Assembly: GCA_030151245.1 (NCBI GenBank)
Contig: JASLEF010000020.1
Span: forward strand, 1 to 27,435
Reading direction: 5' to 3'
Source: Ignatzschineria sp.
GTDB lineage: Bacteria; Pseudomonadota; Gammaproteobacteria; Cardiobacteriales; Wohlfahrtiimonadaceae
Length of the DNA: 27,435 nt
Shown here: positions 8,073 to 16,491 of the stretch, piece by piece
Layout of the letters: each line of letters opens with the position of its first letter
How positions within the stretch are numbered: the stretch's first letter is position 1
Position numbers and translations under genes: made by a program
The notes under the pieces: generated by a model
What the model was told of the DNA's origin: nothing
The model's input: only the letters and a program-made list of their open reading frames with translations
Databases searched by the model: none

Positions 8073-8104
8073 ATAAGTTCATAAGTTCATAAGTTCATAA
8101 GTTT
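8073..8104 (+). repeat. Tandem octamer repeat (ATAAGTTC)
   Basis: Three perfect copies of ATAAGTTC are followed by a fourth, ATAAGTTT, with no spacers. The array lies between the hemY stop and the terminator, so it is in the 3' untranslated part of the hem transcript. Such short arrays can change copy number by slippage. Confidence 0.85.
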
Positions 8105-8156
8105 GTAACTCTTTTAGTTTCATCATGAACTTTTTAAGCAACTCTTCATGTTATCG

Positions 8157-9581
8157 CTATAAAGATCTACGAGGATCGGGATTATTAGGAAGATCCTCTT
8201 CTTGTGTTTGAGCAGAATGATCCTGTTGCTCTTTCGTTGTCACGTCTGCTTCTTCAATGACTTCCGCATCAGTGGCCTCAATCTCTGATTTACTTTGCCC
8301 AATTTTATCTGTTGATGCAATTAAGAGATCGCCATCGACAGGTTTAACATCTTTAGGACGGTCATCAAGCATTAAGCTCATTGCTTGTTTAAAGGCTATG
8401 AGAGCGCCTTTTTCATCATTTTCTAGTAGCTTTATTTCTCCTAGTAAACGATACGCTTTCACGAAATTAGGATCAAGTTGAAGGGTCTTTTCAAGGTGTG
8501 CTTTTGCATCTTGGTATTGCTGACTTCTAAAAAGCATATGTGCCAAGGTATATTGTGTAATCGCACTATCGGGCTGGCTATCATGAAAGCGTTTAGCTTG
8601 TTTGAGTAGTTGTGGTTGATCGCCGCGATAGAGATGTGCGTATGCCATGATTAAGCGTTCATCTTGAGATCTGTTAATCTCTTTACGTAGCATCTCTTCG
8701 GCGCGCTTTGTATCGCCAACATCTAGTAAGCGATTGACATAAGGAATCAGTAGATCAGGATCTTGGCGCAGGAACTTAGGAAGTTTGCTCCATACAAGAC
8801 GTAATTGATCAGACTCTTTACTGATGCGACTTGCATAGTCAAAAAGTGCTTGGTAAATATCATGGGTATATTGCGTGACATCGCTGCTGGGTGTTAAACG
8901 GGGTAAGGCTTTTTGGAGGTCTGGTAACAATCTAAAGAGCGCCTCATGTTTGCCTTGGCGTTGTAATGAAACGGCAAGTAGGAGTGTTGCAGGGAAGTTT
9001 TTGTGACGCATCAAAAGGTCTTGTAACAACAGCTCCGCTTTACTATTCTCGCCCGCTTCAAGCAGCAATTCTGCTCGTTTAACTTCGGCATATTCACGAT
9101 CATGTTTAGAATCTGAAAGATCAATTTCACGAAGATAACGATCTCGGCGGTCATTTTTATGTAAAAGCTGTGCTGCACGAGCAGCGCCTAAATAGCAGAG
9201 ATTAGGGCTCTTACTGCCTTTTGCTGCCGTCAAGAAAAGGTCCTCAGCAACGGCAGGCTTATTTTCTAAAAGGGCTAATTCCGCTTGGCTATATTGTTTA
9301 TCGGCAATTCTTACGCGGCGATTGAGTGAAAATCGGCGCATAATACTTGGCGTCTTGACAATAGTGATGATGATACGAATCACAATATAAGTGATGAGAA
9401 TCCCGATCGTCGCAAAGAGTAAGCCGCCGATAATAGTCGTATTAATGGTTTTAGGACCGATGAGTGGAAAAGTACCTGTAATGAGAACATGTCCCGCATC
9501 ATCTTTGACAATTAAGAAGAGTAAAATTGCCAACAGAGGAATCAGTAAGATCCAACCAATGGTTTTAAAAAATTTTCCCAT
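8157..9581 (-). CDS. hemY: HemY, haem-biosynthesis-associated TPR membrane protein
   Basis: A 474-residue inner-membrane protein with two N-terminal membrane segments (about 8-25 and 47-75) and a mostly helical C-terminal part. Clear tetratricopeptide repeats are visible near residues 340-410 (LAHMLFRSQQYQDAKAHLEKTLQLDPN, then a second unit). The short DAGHVLITG after the first membrane segment resembles E. coli HemY (DQGYVLI), and so does the position in the hem operon. This is the operon HemY, not the protoporphyrinogen oxidase of the same name. Its biochemical role is uncertain; it is thought to organise late tetrapyrrole enzymes at the membrane. The last 50 residues are acidic and probably disordered. 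The ATG at 9581 starts two bases after the hemD-hemX stop, with AAAGGAG inside the end of that gene, so translation is probably coupled. Confidence 0.88.
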   Translation of the reverse strand: MGKFFKTIGWILLIPLLAILLFLIVKDDAGHVLITGTFPLIGPKTINTTIIGGLLFATIGILITYIVIRIIITIVKTPSIMRRFSLNRRVRIADKQYSQAELALLENKPAVAEDLFLTAAKGSKSPNLCYLGAARAAQLLHKNDRRDRYLREIDLSDSKHDREYAEVKRAELLLEAGENSKAELLLQDLLMRHKNFPATLLLAVSLQRQGKHEALFRLLPDLQKALPRLTPSSDVTQYTHDIYQALFDYASRISKESDQLRLVWSKLPKFLRQDPDLLIPYVNRLLDVGDTKRAEEMLRKEINRSQDERLIMAYAHLYRGDQPQLLKQAKRFHDSQPDSAITQYTLAHMLFRSQQYQDAKAHLEKTLQLDPNFVKAYRLLGEIKLLENDEKGALIAFKQAMSLMLDDRPKDVKPVDGDLLIASTDKIGQSKSEIEATDAEVIEEADVTTKEQQDHSAQTQEEDLPNNPDPRRSL

Positions 9582-9583
9582 GA

Positions 9584-11998
9584 TTACGCTCCTTTATACG
9601 CTCGAAGGGTTGCTTCGAAGTCTGTGAAGGTTCGCTCGATATTAGGAGGAGTGACTTCTAATGGGGCATCTAGTAGCCATTGAAGTTGTTGAATAGCTTC
9701 GCGAACATCAGCGTTATCTTCATCAAAATAGGTCTTAATCCAAGATTGAACCGTGGCAACTGAATGATCAAAGATAGCGTATTGATCTTGAAGTATCGCA
9801 ACTTTTGCCGCGGTTAATTCCAATTGGATATTTTGGTTTAAGAAGAAGCGATCTTCTTTGGCCATCAGTTCAGGGACTTCAGTGCGCTTATCTTCAATTA
9901 CAATGAGGTGCTTCATTGAGCTAATCAGTTTACCGGTCCAAGTTTCACCTTCAGGCGCATTTTGATTGAAGATCTCATTTTTAAGATTCATCAACATGCT
10001 ATCGTCTTTTAATGGGGCTTGTTGAATTAATGCCGCGACCTTTTCCAGTTTGCCCGTCACGGTGACAAGATCCACAGGTTTTAGTGCTTTTAATGTCGCA
10101 ATATTTTCAGTCAGTAACGCTTTAGTTTCAGAGAAATTAATACTATTAATTTGATTTAAGCGATTGAGTGCTGAGGAGAGGAGGTCGCCGGCAGCTTGGT
10201 AGTCCTTATCGAAGCGAACTTTTTGAATCGCGACTTTGAGAAGATAGTCAACCTCTGTGGTTCGCAGCATCTCAAGATCCGTAATATTTTTAATGGTATT
10301 AATGAGTTCTTTCGCTTCATTGAGCACAACGGATTGTGCGAGTTCTTGCTCAGCTAACTTTTTATCGAAATTGTTAGCAATAGTTATCGCTTGATTGCTA
10401 ACCGCTGCAATCTTGTCAATGCTGTCAGTTTTTGTCATAAGGGATTGTTGTGTCTGCTTTAAGGCATCAATTTGTCCCTGTAATCCTTTTGCGGAGGTCG
10501 CGAAGGATTGATTTAGTTCATCGTGTTTTTTCGAAACGAGAGAGACCTGCTCCTGGAGTGAGCCTACATTGGAATCCGTAGCTTGATCTGCTTTCGCTTG
10601 TAGTGCTTTTAAGCTCTTTTCAAGAGAGGAGATTTCGCTTTGTAATGCAGTAATCGTTGCTTTATCGTTCTCTACGATCTTCGTGATTGACGCAAAACGT
10701 TGCTCTTGTTCCATAACACCTTTGTAATAGGAGAAGCCCCCTAATCCAAGGCCGCCCAAGGCAACTAAAAGCGCTAAGTAAGTTAAAGATGCGCTTTTAG
10801 GTTTTGCAGCTTCTACGGGGTGATCTGTAACCTGCTCGCTATCATCATGGACCTCGGTATCCGATTCTATAATTTGCTCATTTGACTTCGAGGACTCCGA
10901 GTCTGCGATAGAGTCCGTCATATTGGAAGAATCCGCGCGAGGAGATTCTTCTATTTTTTTCTGTTCGAGATCTTGAGCGTTGGACTCTGTAGATCGACGA
11001 TTGTTCCGACGTCTAGGACGACGGTTTTTATGATTTGATTCTTTTGGCGATGCTGCATCATGGGAATCTGTGTCATGATTTTCGACAGTTGAATCGATGA
11101 GGTTAACGCGATCATTGTCGTTAACTGTGTCATTCTGTTTTTGCTCTTTACTCATGGAGAGCTCCTTATTATTATCAGATGTGATCGTTAAAGGGGCGTC
11201 TAAATCGACAGCCTGAGAGGAAAATTCCGTTTCAATTGCTTGCCATAGATCATTTTCAAGCGCTGATCTAGCAACAATAATTTTTTTAAAGTCTGCGGTT
11301 TCAACAATATTTTTTAATCTTTCGCTACCAACAAACACGCCATCAATGAGCTCTTTTAGACCACTTTTTTCTAAAATTGGCAAGAGATTATTGAACGCCT
11401 CTTGGCTGGAAATGACAAGATAGAGTTTGCGAGTTGGTTTGGCTTTTTTAAAATCTAACATCGCAGAGACATCAAGATCAAGAGGCGCTTCTCGGCGATA
11501 TACATCGCAGTATACCCCATGTCCTCCTAAATCATTGATTGCATCATCAAGTAATCTGCGTCCGCCTTCACCACTAATAATGAGTACCGATTGATCTTTC
11601 ATACCATGGTTCGTAAGGGTTTCAACGAGAGCCTCAGAGGTATAAGGCTTGGGAGCTGTGATGATCTCTTTGTGATGAAGGTAGGGTTTTAGCGCTTTTT
11701 CTGTGCCGGAGCCAATCGAGATAAAGGCTTTAATCTGACTAAAATCTAGTTTGAGTCGTCTCCCAAATTTTACGGAGTTCGGGCTCGTGAAAAGACAGTA
11801 ATCATACTCTTTCGCTCGGTTTAATTCCTCCATCGCCTTTTTTTGATAGCGAGTAGGCACGATTAAGATTCCGGGAAGGTCAAAAGCACTATATCCTCCT
11901 TTCTGGAGGCGATTGATAAAGTTTTGTGACTGCCCTTTAGGGCGAGTCACAATAATACCAATATCTTGAAGCTTGGATGTTTGAGGTTGTTTAGCCAT
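9584..11998 (-). CDS. hemDX: Fused uroporphyrinogen-III synthase (HemD) and HemX membrane protein
   Basis: One 804-residue frame covers two proteins that are separate in E. coli. Residues 1 to about 260 are HemD, which closes and flips hydroxymethylbilane to uroporphyrinogen III. It shows IGIIVTRPKGQSQ, LFTSPNSVKFG, SIGSGTEKAL, VLIISGEGGRRLL, YRREAP and LVISSQEAF. Residues about 282-400 are polar and disordered with a basic patch (RRPRRRNNRR). A single membrane segment follows (about 404-425, LALLVALGGLGLGGFSYY), then a long coiled coil and the HemX domain, expected in the periplasm. The start is ATG at 11998, overlapping the hemC stop by 8 bases; a longer frame back to 12127 only runs inside hemC. 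An internal ATG at 11155 with a strong AAGGAG could also make HemX alone. Confidence 0.9.
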   Translation of the reverse strand: MAKQPQTSKLQDIGIIVTRPKGQSQNFINRLQKGGYSAFDLPGILIVPTRYQKKAMEELNRAKEYDYCLFTSPNSVKFGRRLKLDFSQIKAFISIGSGTEKALKPYLHHKEIITAPKPYTSEALVETLTNHGMKDQSVLIISGEGGRRLLDDAINDLGGHGVYCDVYRREAPLDLDVSAMLDFKKAKPTRKLYLVISSQEAFNNLLPILEKSGLKELIDGVFVGSERLKNIVETADFKKIIVARSALENDLWQAIETEFSSQAVDLDAPLTITSDNNKELSMSKEQKQNDTVNDNDRVNLIDSTVENHDTDSHDAASPKESNHKNRRPRRRNNRRSTESNAQDLEQKKIEESPRADSSNMTDSIADSESSKSNEQIIESDTEVHDDSEQVTDHPVEAAKPKSASLTYLALLVALGGLGLGGFSYYKGVMEQEQRFASITKIVENDKATITALQSEISSLEKSLKALQAKADQATDSNVGSLQEQVSLVSKKHDELNQSFATSAKGLQGQIDALKQTQQSLMTKTDSIDKIAAVSNQAITIANNFDKKLAEQELAQSVVLNEAKELINTIKNITDLEMLRTTEVDYLLKVAIQKVRFDKDYQAAGDLLSSALNRLNQINSINFSETKALLTENIATLKALKPVDLVTVTGKLEKVAALIQQAPLKDDSMLMNLKNEIFNQNAPEGETWTGKLISSMKHLIVIEDKRTEVPELMAKEDRFFLNQNIQLELTAAKVAILQDQYAIFDHSVATVQSWIKTYFDEDNADVREAIQQLQWLLDAPLEVTPPNIERTFTDFEATLRAYKGA
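11153..11167 (-). promoter_or_regulatory. Internal Shine-Dalgarno and ATG at the HemD-HemX junction
   Basis: Inside the fused gene, on the minus strand, AAGGAG (11162-11167) is followed after six bases by an in-frame ATG at 11155. Translation from it gives a 523-residue protein starting MSKEQKQND, the normal kind of start for a free HemX. The signal is stronger than the start signal of the fused gene itself. It is either an active internal start or a relic of the ancestral separate hemX. Confidence 0.6.
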
Positions 11999-12914
11999 AA
12001 ATTTTTTCGAGAATTTCTTTAGCTCCGCGTGAGAGAAGGTTTTCAGCAAGCTCGATGCCAAGTTTCTCAGCATCTTCAACTGCCCCATGGACTTCATGGA
12101 AAATAATGGTTCCATTATCAAGATCACCCACTAATCCCCGAAGACGCAATCCTTGATCTGTTAACTCCGCAAAGCCGGCAATGGGTGCTTGGCAACCACC
12201 ATTAAGCTTAGCATTAAAAGCTCGCTCAGCCGTGACACAGATGGAAGTCTCGCGATCATTAAGTGCTTCAATAATTTGACGAACCTCTGCGTTTTCAGTG
12301 ACACATTCAATTCCGATCGCGCCTTGACCGACGGCAGGGAGTGACACCTCATCACTTAAATACTCTGTGATTTTATCTTCAAATCCTAAACGAATAAGGC
12401 CAGCAGCCGCTAAAATAATCGCGTCATACTCACCATCTTCTAATTTTTTTAGGCGAGTATTCACATTTCCTCGAAGATCTCTGAGCTCTAGATCTGGGCG
12501 GATCGCCAATAATTGCGCGCGACGTCTTAAGGAACAAGATCCGACAATCGCACCTTGTGGTAAATCTGCAAGCGATGAGTATTTAGTGGAAATAAGAGCG
12601 TCACGAGGATCTTCGCGTTTTAATATGACAGGAACACTAAATCCTTCTGGTAACTGGGATGACATTGGAACATCTTTCATCGAATGAACTGCGATATCTG
12701 CACGGCCTTCTAGCATCGCAACTTCTAATTCTTTAATGAATAATCCTTTTCCTCCAATCTTACTTAAGGGAGAAGAGAGGAGTTGATCTCCTTTAGTCGT
12801 CATTCCTAAAAGTGTGACATCTATCTCAGGAAAATGTTTGAGAAGTTCTGTTTTAACATGATTTGCTTGCCAAAGCGCTAAAGGGCTTTCACGAGTTGCG
12901 ATAGTTAATTTCAT
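11991..12914 (-). CDS. hemC: Hydroxymethylbilane synthase (porphobilinogen deaminase)
   Basis: A 307-residue cytosolic enzyme that polymerises four porphobilinogens into hydroxymethylbilane. It shows the N-terminal IATRESPLALWQA, the catalytic Asp81 in HSMKDVP, SLRRRAQLLAIRPDL, LRGNVNTRLKKL, and the cofactor-binding Cys241 in LNGGCQAPIAG, which anchors the dipyrromethane primer. Length is normal. ATG at 12914 has AGGAT about 7 bases upstream. The gene leads the hemC-hemDX-hemY operon, and its stop overlaps the next start by 8 bases, so translation is coupled. It is transcribed away from cmk; both promoters must lie in the 234-base gap, where TATAAT-like boxes occur on both strands but no convincing -35 partner is seen. 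Confidence 0.97.
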   Translation of the reverse strand: MKLTIATRESPLALWQANHVKTELLKHFPEIDVTLLGMTTKGDQLLSSPLSKIGGKGLFIKELEVAMLEGRADIAVHSMKDVPMSSQLPEGFSVPVILKREDPRDALISTKYSSLADLPQGAIVGSCSLRRRAQLLAIRPDLELRDLRGNVNTRLKKLEDGEYDAIILAAAGLIRLGFEDKITEYLSDEVSLPAVGQGAIGIECVTENAEVRQIIEALNDRETSICVTAERAFNAKLNGGCQAPIAGFAELTDQGLRLRGLVGDLDNGTIIFHEVHGAVEDAEKLGIELAENLLSRGAKEILEKIYG

Positions 12915-13148
12915 TGATTTATCCTGTTATCTGTTCTGGTTTTGCTGATCTCTTTTATATCGGTCATTTGACGATCAATTATAAATAATTCTTGAATAGC
13001 CGACATAGTTTAATCAAAATACCCACTATTTATATAATAATTTGGGTGAAACTTACAGGATTAGCGTAGCATAAAGTGATCTCCGTAGCGCTTTTAAAGG
13101 ATTAAAAGTCCTAGAGAAAGATGGATGCTTCAAAGATAGGAAATAGAA

Positions 13149-13823
13149 ATGCAAAATATCATTACAGTAGATGGTCCAAGTGGTGTCGGAAAGGGAACGC
13201 TTTCTTTAGAACTTGCGAAAAAATTACGTTGGCACTTTTTAGATTCAGGGGCTATTTATCGGGCTTTAGCTCTATATGCTCAGAAAAAATCAGTGGATTT
13301 AGAAGCGGAAGAAGCGGTTGCCGTATTAGCGGAGAGTTTGCCATTGACCTTTAAGGTCGAAGGCGATCAATTAGAGATCTATTTAGAGGCAGAAGAGGTT
13401 ACCCGTTTAATTCGTGCTGAAACTACCGGTAATTCGGCTTCTATTGTGGCAAAACATCCCAAAGTACGAGAGAATTTATTACAAAGACAACAAGATTTTG
13501 CCATCATGCCAGGATTAATCGCAGATGGTCGAGATATGGGGACAGTCGTATTTCCTGCGGCGCCTTTAAAATTATTCTTAACGGCTAGCGCTAAAGTTCG
13601 GGCAGAAAGACGGCATAAACAGTTGTTAGAAAGTGGTATTTGCGTTAATATAGAGCAAATTTTATCTGAGGTTGAGGCTCGTGATGAGAGAGATCGTTCG
13701 CGTAGTGCTTCACCTTTAGTGCCAGCAGAGGATGCGTTGATCATTGATACATCTGATCTTGGCGTGAATGAGGTGTTTGAAAAAGCATGGGATGCGGTGG
13801 TAAAAACCTTCCCGGGACTTTAG
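13149..13823 (+). CDS. cmk: Cytidylate kinase
   Basis: A 224-residue nucleoside monophosphate kinase that phosphorylates CMP and dCMP with ATP. It has the P-loop GPSGVGKGT (9-17), the substrate segment LDSGAIYRALALYA (31-44), DGRDMGTVVFP with the CMP-contacting residues, LFLTASAKVRAERRHKQL and ARDERDRSRSASPL near the lid. All are family hallmarks and the length is normal. ATG at 13149 has AGGAAA close upstream. It precedes rpsA, the order seen in E. coli and many other gammaproteobacteria. No strong terminator separates the two, so readthrough into rpsA is likely besides any promoter in the gap. Confidence 0.97.
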   Translation: MQNIITVDGPSGVGKGTLSLELAKKLRWHFLDSGAIYRALALYAQKKSVDLEAEEAVAVLAESLPLTFKVEGDQLEIYLEAEEVTRLIRAETTGNSASIVAKHPKVRENLLQRQQDFAIMPGLIADGRDMGTVVFPAAPLKLFLTASAKVRAERRHKQLLESGICVNIEQILSEVEARDERDRSRSASPLVPAEDALIIDTSDLGVNEVFEKAWDAVVKTFPGL

Positions 13824-13896
13824 CATTTATCTTTTTTTATTCTAAGATAGATAAATAGGCACAATATCTGATAAAATAGACAGAATTTGTAGGTCT

Positions 13897-13959
13897 CACA
13901 AAGATCAATTTTTCAAATCACAACTTCTAAAGATTGTGGGCTTGGGGATTGTCTTTGTG
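13897..13959 (+). ncRNA. Structured element in the rpsA leader
   Basis: CACAAAGATCAAT (13897-13909) pairs with ATTGTCTTTGTG (13948-13959): 12 pairs with a single bulged T. Inside it CACAA (13919-13923) pairs with TTGTG (13934-13938). It lies 116 bases before the rpsA start and is followed by a T-rich stretch (TATTTTATTTACTTT). It could be part of the S1 autoregulatory leader or a weak attenuator. Function is inferred. Confidence 0.45.
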
Positions 13960-14074
13960 TATTTTATTTACTTTAAACAAGTCGTAGATGGGAGATTAAG
14001 ACAAAATTACACAATGTTTTAATTGATGTAAGTGTTAATCATAAATCCAAAAATATCTATGCATTTTTAATTAT

Positions 14075-15742
14075 ATGTCATTAAGTTTTGCAGAATTATT
14101 TGAGCAATCAATTGCCGAAGAACAAGCGCGTGAAATCGGTGGAATTATCAAAGCAACGGTTGTTAAAATCGAAAACGGTTTTGTAATCGTTGATGCGGGT
14201 CTTAAAAGTGAAGGTCGCATCCCAGCTGAACAATTCCAAGATTTAAATGGTGAGTTAGAAGTTCAGGTTGGCGATAAAGTTGACGTTGTACTTGAGTCAC
14301 TTGAAGATGGTTTCGGTGAAACTCGTCTTTCACGTGAGAAAGCGAAACGTGCAGAAGTTTGGGCGTTCCTTGAGAAGAAACTTGAAAATGATGAAATCAT
14401 TAAAGGAATTATCTCAGGTCGCGTTAAAGGTGGATTCACTGTTGATATCGGTACAGAGCGCGCGTTCTTACCTGGTTCATTAGTTGATGTTCGCCCTGTT
14501 CGTGATATCGCTTATCTCGAAGGTAAAGAGCTTGAGCTTAAAGTGATCAAACTTGATCAGAAGCGCAACAACATCGTTGTTTCACGTCGCGCGGTACTTG
14601 AAGAAGAGTATTCTGCAGAGCGTGAAGAACTCCTCAAAACACTTGAGGAAGGTGATGTGGTTAAAGGGATCGTTAAGAACCTTACAGACTACGGTGCGTT
14701 TATTGATCTTGGTGGTATCGATGGTTTACTTCATATCACAGATATGGCGTGGAAGCGTGTTCGTCACCCATCTGAGATCGTAGAGATCAACCAAGAGATC
14801 GAAGTGAAGCTTCTTAAATTTGATAAAGAGCGTAACCGTGTATCACTTGGTCTTAAACAACTTGGTGAAGATCCATGGAAAGATATCGCTATGCGCTTCC
14901 CAGCGGGCCTCCAAACTAAAGGTAAAGTTACTAACATTACTGATTATGGTTGCTTCGTTGAGATCGAGCCAGGTATCGAAGGTCTTGTTCACGTTTCAGA
15001 AATGGATTGGACTAATAAAAACGTTAACCCTTCAAAAGTTGTTACAGCTGGTGAAGAAGTGGGCGTTGTGGTTCTTGATATCGATGAAGAGCGTCGTCGT
15101 ATCTCACTCGGTATGAAACAATGTATGCCTAATCCATGGTCTGAGTTTGAAGTTAAGTTCAACAAAAACGATAAGATCAAAGGCACCATCAAATCAATCA
15201 CAGACTTCGGTATCTTCATTGGTCTCGATGGCGGTATTGATGGTCTTGTTCACCTTTCTGATATCTCATGGAGCGTTCCTGGTGAAGAAGCAATCCGTGA
15301 ATACAGCCGTGGTGATGAGATTGAAGCAATGGTACTTGCTGTTGATTCTGAGCGTGAGCGTATCTCACTTGGTATCAAACAACTTGATCAAGACCCATTC
15401 TCTTCATTCTTAGCAGAACATGAGAAAGGTTCACTTGTAAAAGGTATCATTACTGAAGTTGATGCGAAATATGCAGTTGTTGACTTAGGTAACGGTGTTG
15501 AAGGTAATCTTCGTGCAGCAGAAATTTCTTCTGATCGCGTAGAAGACGTTCGTAACGTTTATAACGTTGGTGATGAGCTTGAAGCTCGTTTCATGAGCGT
15601 TGATCGTCGTAACCGTTCAATCGTTCTTTCTGTGAAAGCAGTAGACGAAGTAAGTGCTCAAGATATTGCTGAATATGCGAACGAGAGCCAAGTTGCAACA
15701 ACATTTGGTGATCTTTTAAAAGAGCAAATGAAACAACAATAA
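14075..15742 (+). CDS. rpsA: 30S ribosomal protein S1
   Basis: A 555-residue protein made of six S1 RNA-binding repeats, close to the 557 of E. coli. The first two repeats bind the ribosome; the later four, each with a core such as GIVKNLTDYGAFIDLGG, GKVTNITDYGCFVEIEPG and GTIKSITDFGIFIGLDGG, bind mRNA upstream of start codons. The N-terminus MSLSFAELFEQS is the family form. ATG at 14075 has no Shine-Dalgarno, only A/T-rich sequence. E. coli rpsA also lacks a good one and is repressed by free S1. Codons are clearly of the highly expressed type (CGT for Arg, GGT for Gly), unlike neighbouring genes. A strong terminator follows. Confidence 0.97.
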   Translation: MSLSFAELFEQSIAEEQAREIGGIIKATVVKIENGFVIVDAGLKSEGRIPAEQFQDLNGELEVQVGDKVDVVLESLEDGFGETRLSREKAKRAEVWAFLEKKLENDEIIKGIISGRVKGGFTVDIGTERAFLPGSLVDVRPVRDIAYLEGKELELKVIKLDQKRNNIVVSRRAVLEEEYSAEREELLKTLEEGDVVKGIVKNLTDYGAFIDLGGIDGLLHITDMAWKRVRHPSEIVEINQEIEVKLLKFDKERNRVSLGLKQLGEDPWKDIAMRFPAGLQTKGKVTNITDYGCFVEIEPGIEGLVHVSEMDWTNKNVNPSKVVTAGEEVGVVVLDIDEERRRISLGMKQCMPNPWSEFEVKFNKNDKIKGTIKSITDFGIFIGLDGGIDGLVHLSDISWSVPGEEAIREYSRGDEIEAMVLAVDSERERISLGIKQLDQDPFSSFLAEHEKGSLVKGIITEVDAKYAVVDLGNGVEGNLRAAEISSDRVEDVRNVYNVGDELEARFMSVDRRNRSIVLSVKAVDEVSAQDIAEYANESQVATTFGDLLKEQMKQQ

Positions 15743-15771
15743 TTTCATTTTTGTAAAAAAATGTTTTTATC

Positions 15772-15808
15772 AAAAAAGCCGTGAGAAGTACACTTTTCAC
15801 GGCTTTTT
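15772..15808 (+). terminator. Rho-independent terminator after rpsA
   Basis: A 16-bp stem with one G-T pair (core AAAAAGCCGTGA / TCACGGCTTTTT), a TACA loop and a T5 tract, 30 bases after the rpsA stop. It separates rpsA from ihfB, which then needs its own promoter. Confidence 0.92.
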
Positions 15809-15971
15809 GTTGTAAAGATATTGATTTTAAAACGAAAAACAGAATAATAATAATTCTCTGTTCTTGCTTAATGCGTTGATAGATTGTATTATTTGTCAAA
15901 TTATATATATATTTACCAAGATTTATTGGAATGCAATTGTAAGTTAAGTCTAGATTTTAAGGAGAAATATC

Positions 15972-16277
15972 GTGACTAGATCGGAGTTAGTTCAAAGACT
16001 CAGTGCTAAATACCCTCATTGTTCATCTACGGAAATTGAAAAGAGTGTTAAGAAAATTTTAGAACACATTACCGATACTCTTGGTGAAGGTGGTCGAATC
16101 GAAATCCGTGGATTTGGAAGTTTTTCTGTCCGTTATCGTGAGCCAAAAATTGGTCGTAACCCAAAAACAGGGGATGCGGTAAAATTAAGTGGTAAATATA
16201 CTACGCACTTTAAACCTGGAAAATTACTTCGCGAAAGAGTTGATGAAAGCCGTGCGGCTTTCCCATTACCAAAATAA
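15972..16277 (+). CDS. ihfB: Integration host factor subunit beta
   Basis: A 101-residue DNABII-family protein that pairs with IHF-alpha to bend DNA sharply at specific sites. It has the N-terminal helices MTRSELVQRLSAKYPHCSS, the core IEIRGFGSFSVRYREPKIGRNPKTG including the DNA-contacting arm with RNPKTG and its intercalating Pro, and the C-terminal FKPGKLLRERVD. Length and wording fit IhfB better than HU. The start is a GTG at 15972 with AAGGAG seven bases upstream. Its place after rpsA is the conserved gammaproteobacterial order. Because a terminator precedes it, it probably uses a promoter in 15810-15960, where TTGATA (15876) and TATATA boxes occur, though their spacing is long. Confidence 0.95.
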   Translation: MTRSELVQRLSAKYPHCSSTEIEKSVKKILEHITDTLGEGGRIEIRGFGSFSVRYREPKIGRNPKTGDAVKLSGKYTTHFKPGKLLRERVDESRAAFPLPK

Positions 16278-16303
16278 GAAGTACCAGATCCAGCAGATTA
16301 TAG

Positions 16304-16358
16304 ATTAGGGAGATAGGGAAATATAGATGCAAATCTATATTTTATATCCCTACCTAAT
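16304..16358 (+). repeat. Large hairpin with GCAA loop downstream of ihfB
   Basis: Nested arms pair over 55 bases. ATTAGG (16304) pairs with CCTAAT (16353). TAGGGA (16314) pairs with TCCCTA (16347). ATATAGAT (16321) pairs with ATCTATAT (16333) around a GCAA tetraloop of the stable GNRA type. No T-tract follows, and a separate terminator lies 44 bases further on. It lies in the ihfB 3' untranslated region and could stabilise the mRNA or be part of a small RNA. Confidence 0.65.
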
Positions 16359-16401
16359 GAGGTCATTCATTGATCTCTGCCTGTAGGATTTTAAAATACT
16401 G

Positions 16402-16432
16402 AAAGAGCACTTTATCAGGTGCTCTTTTTTTA
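16402..16432 (+). terminator. Rho-independent terminator after ihfB
   Basis: A 9-bp stem AAAGAGCAC / GTGCTCTTT with an 8-base loop, running into a T7 tract. It lies 125 bases beyond the ihfB stop and 60 bases before ispD. Confidence 0.88.
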
Positions 16433-16491
16433 TTGTAGATTGATGTAGAATAGAAGTTATTTGAAAGTGACTAATGAAAGAATAATAATCA

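Noticed and set aside
8073..8104. CRISPR-like array
   Set aside because: The repeats are directly adjacent octamers without spacers, and no cas genes are present.
11999..12127. Longer N-terminus for the HemD-HemX gene
   Set aside because: These 43 codons lie inside hemC in another frame and do not look like HemD; the ATG at 11998 overlapping the hemC stop is the natural start.
14268..15413. Several open frames overlapping rpsA on both strands
   Set aside because: They are by-products of the strongly biased codon use of the S1 gene, and none has a start signal.
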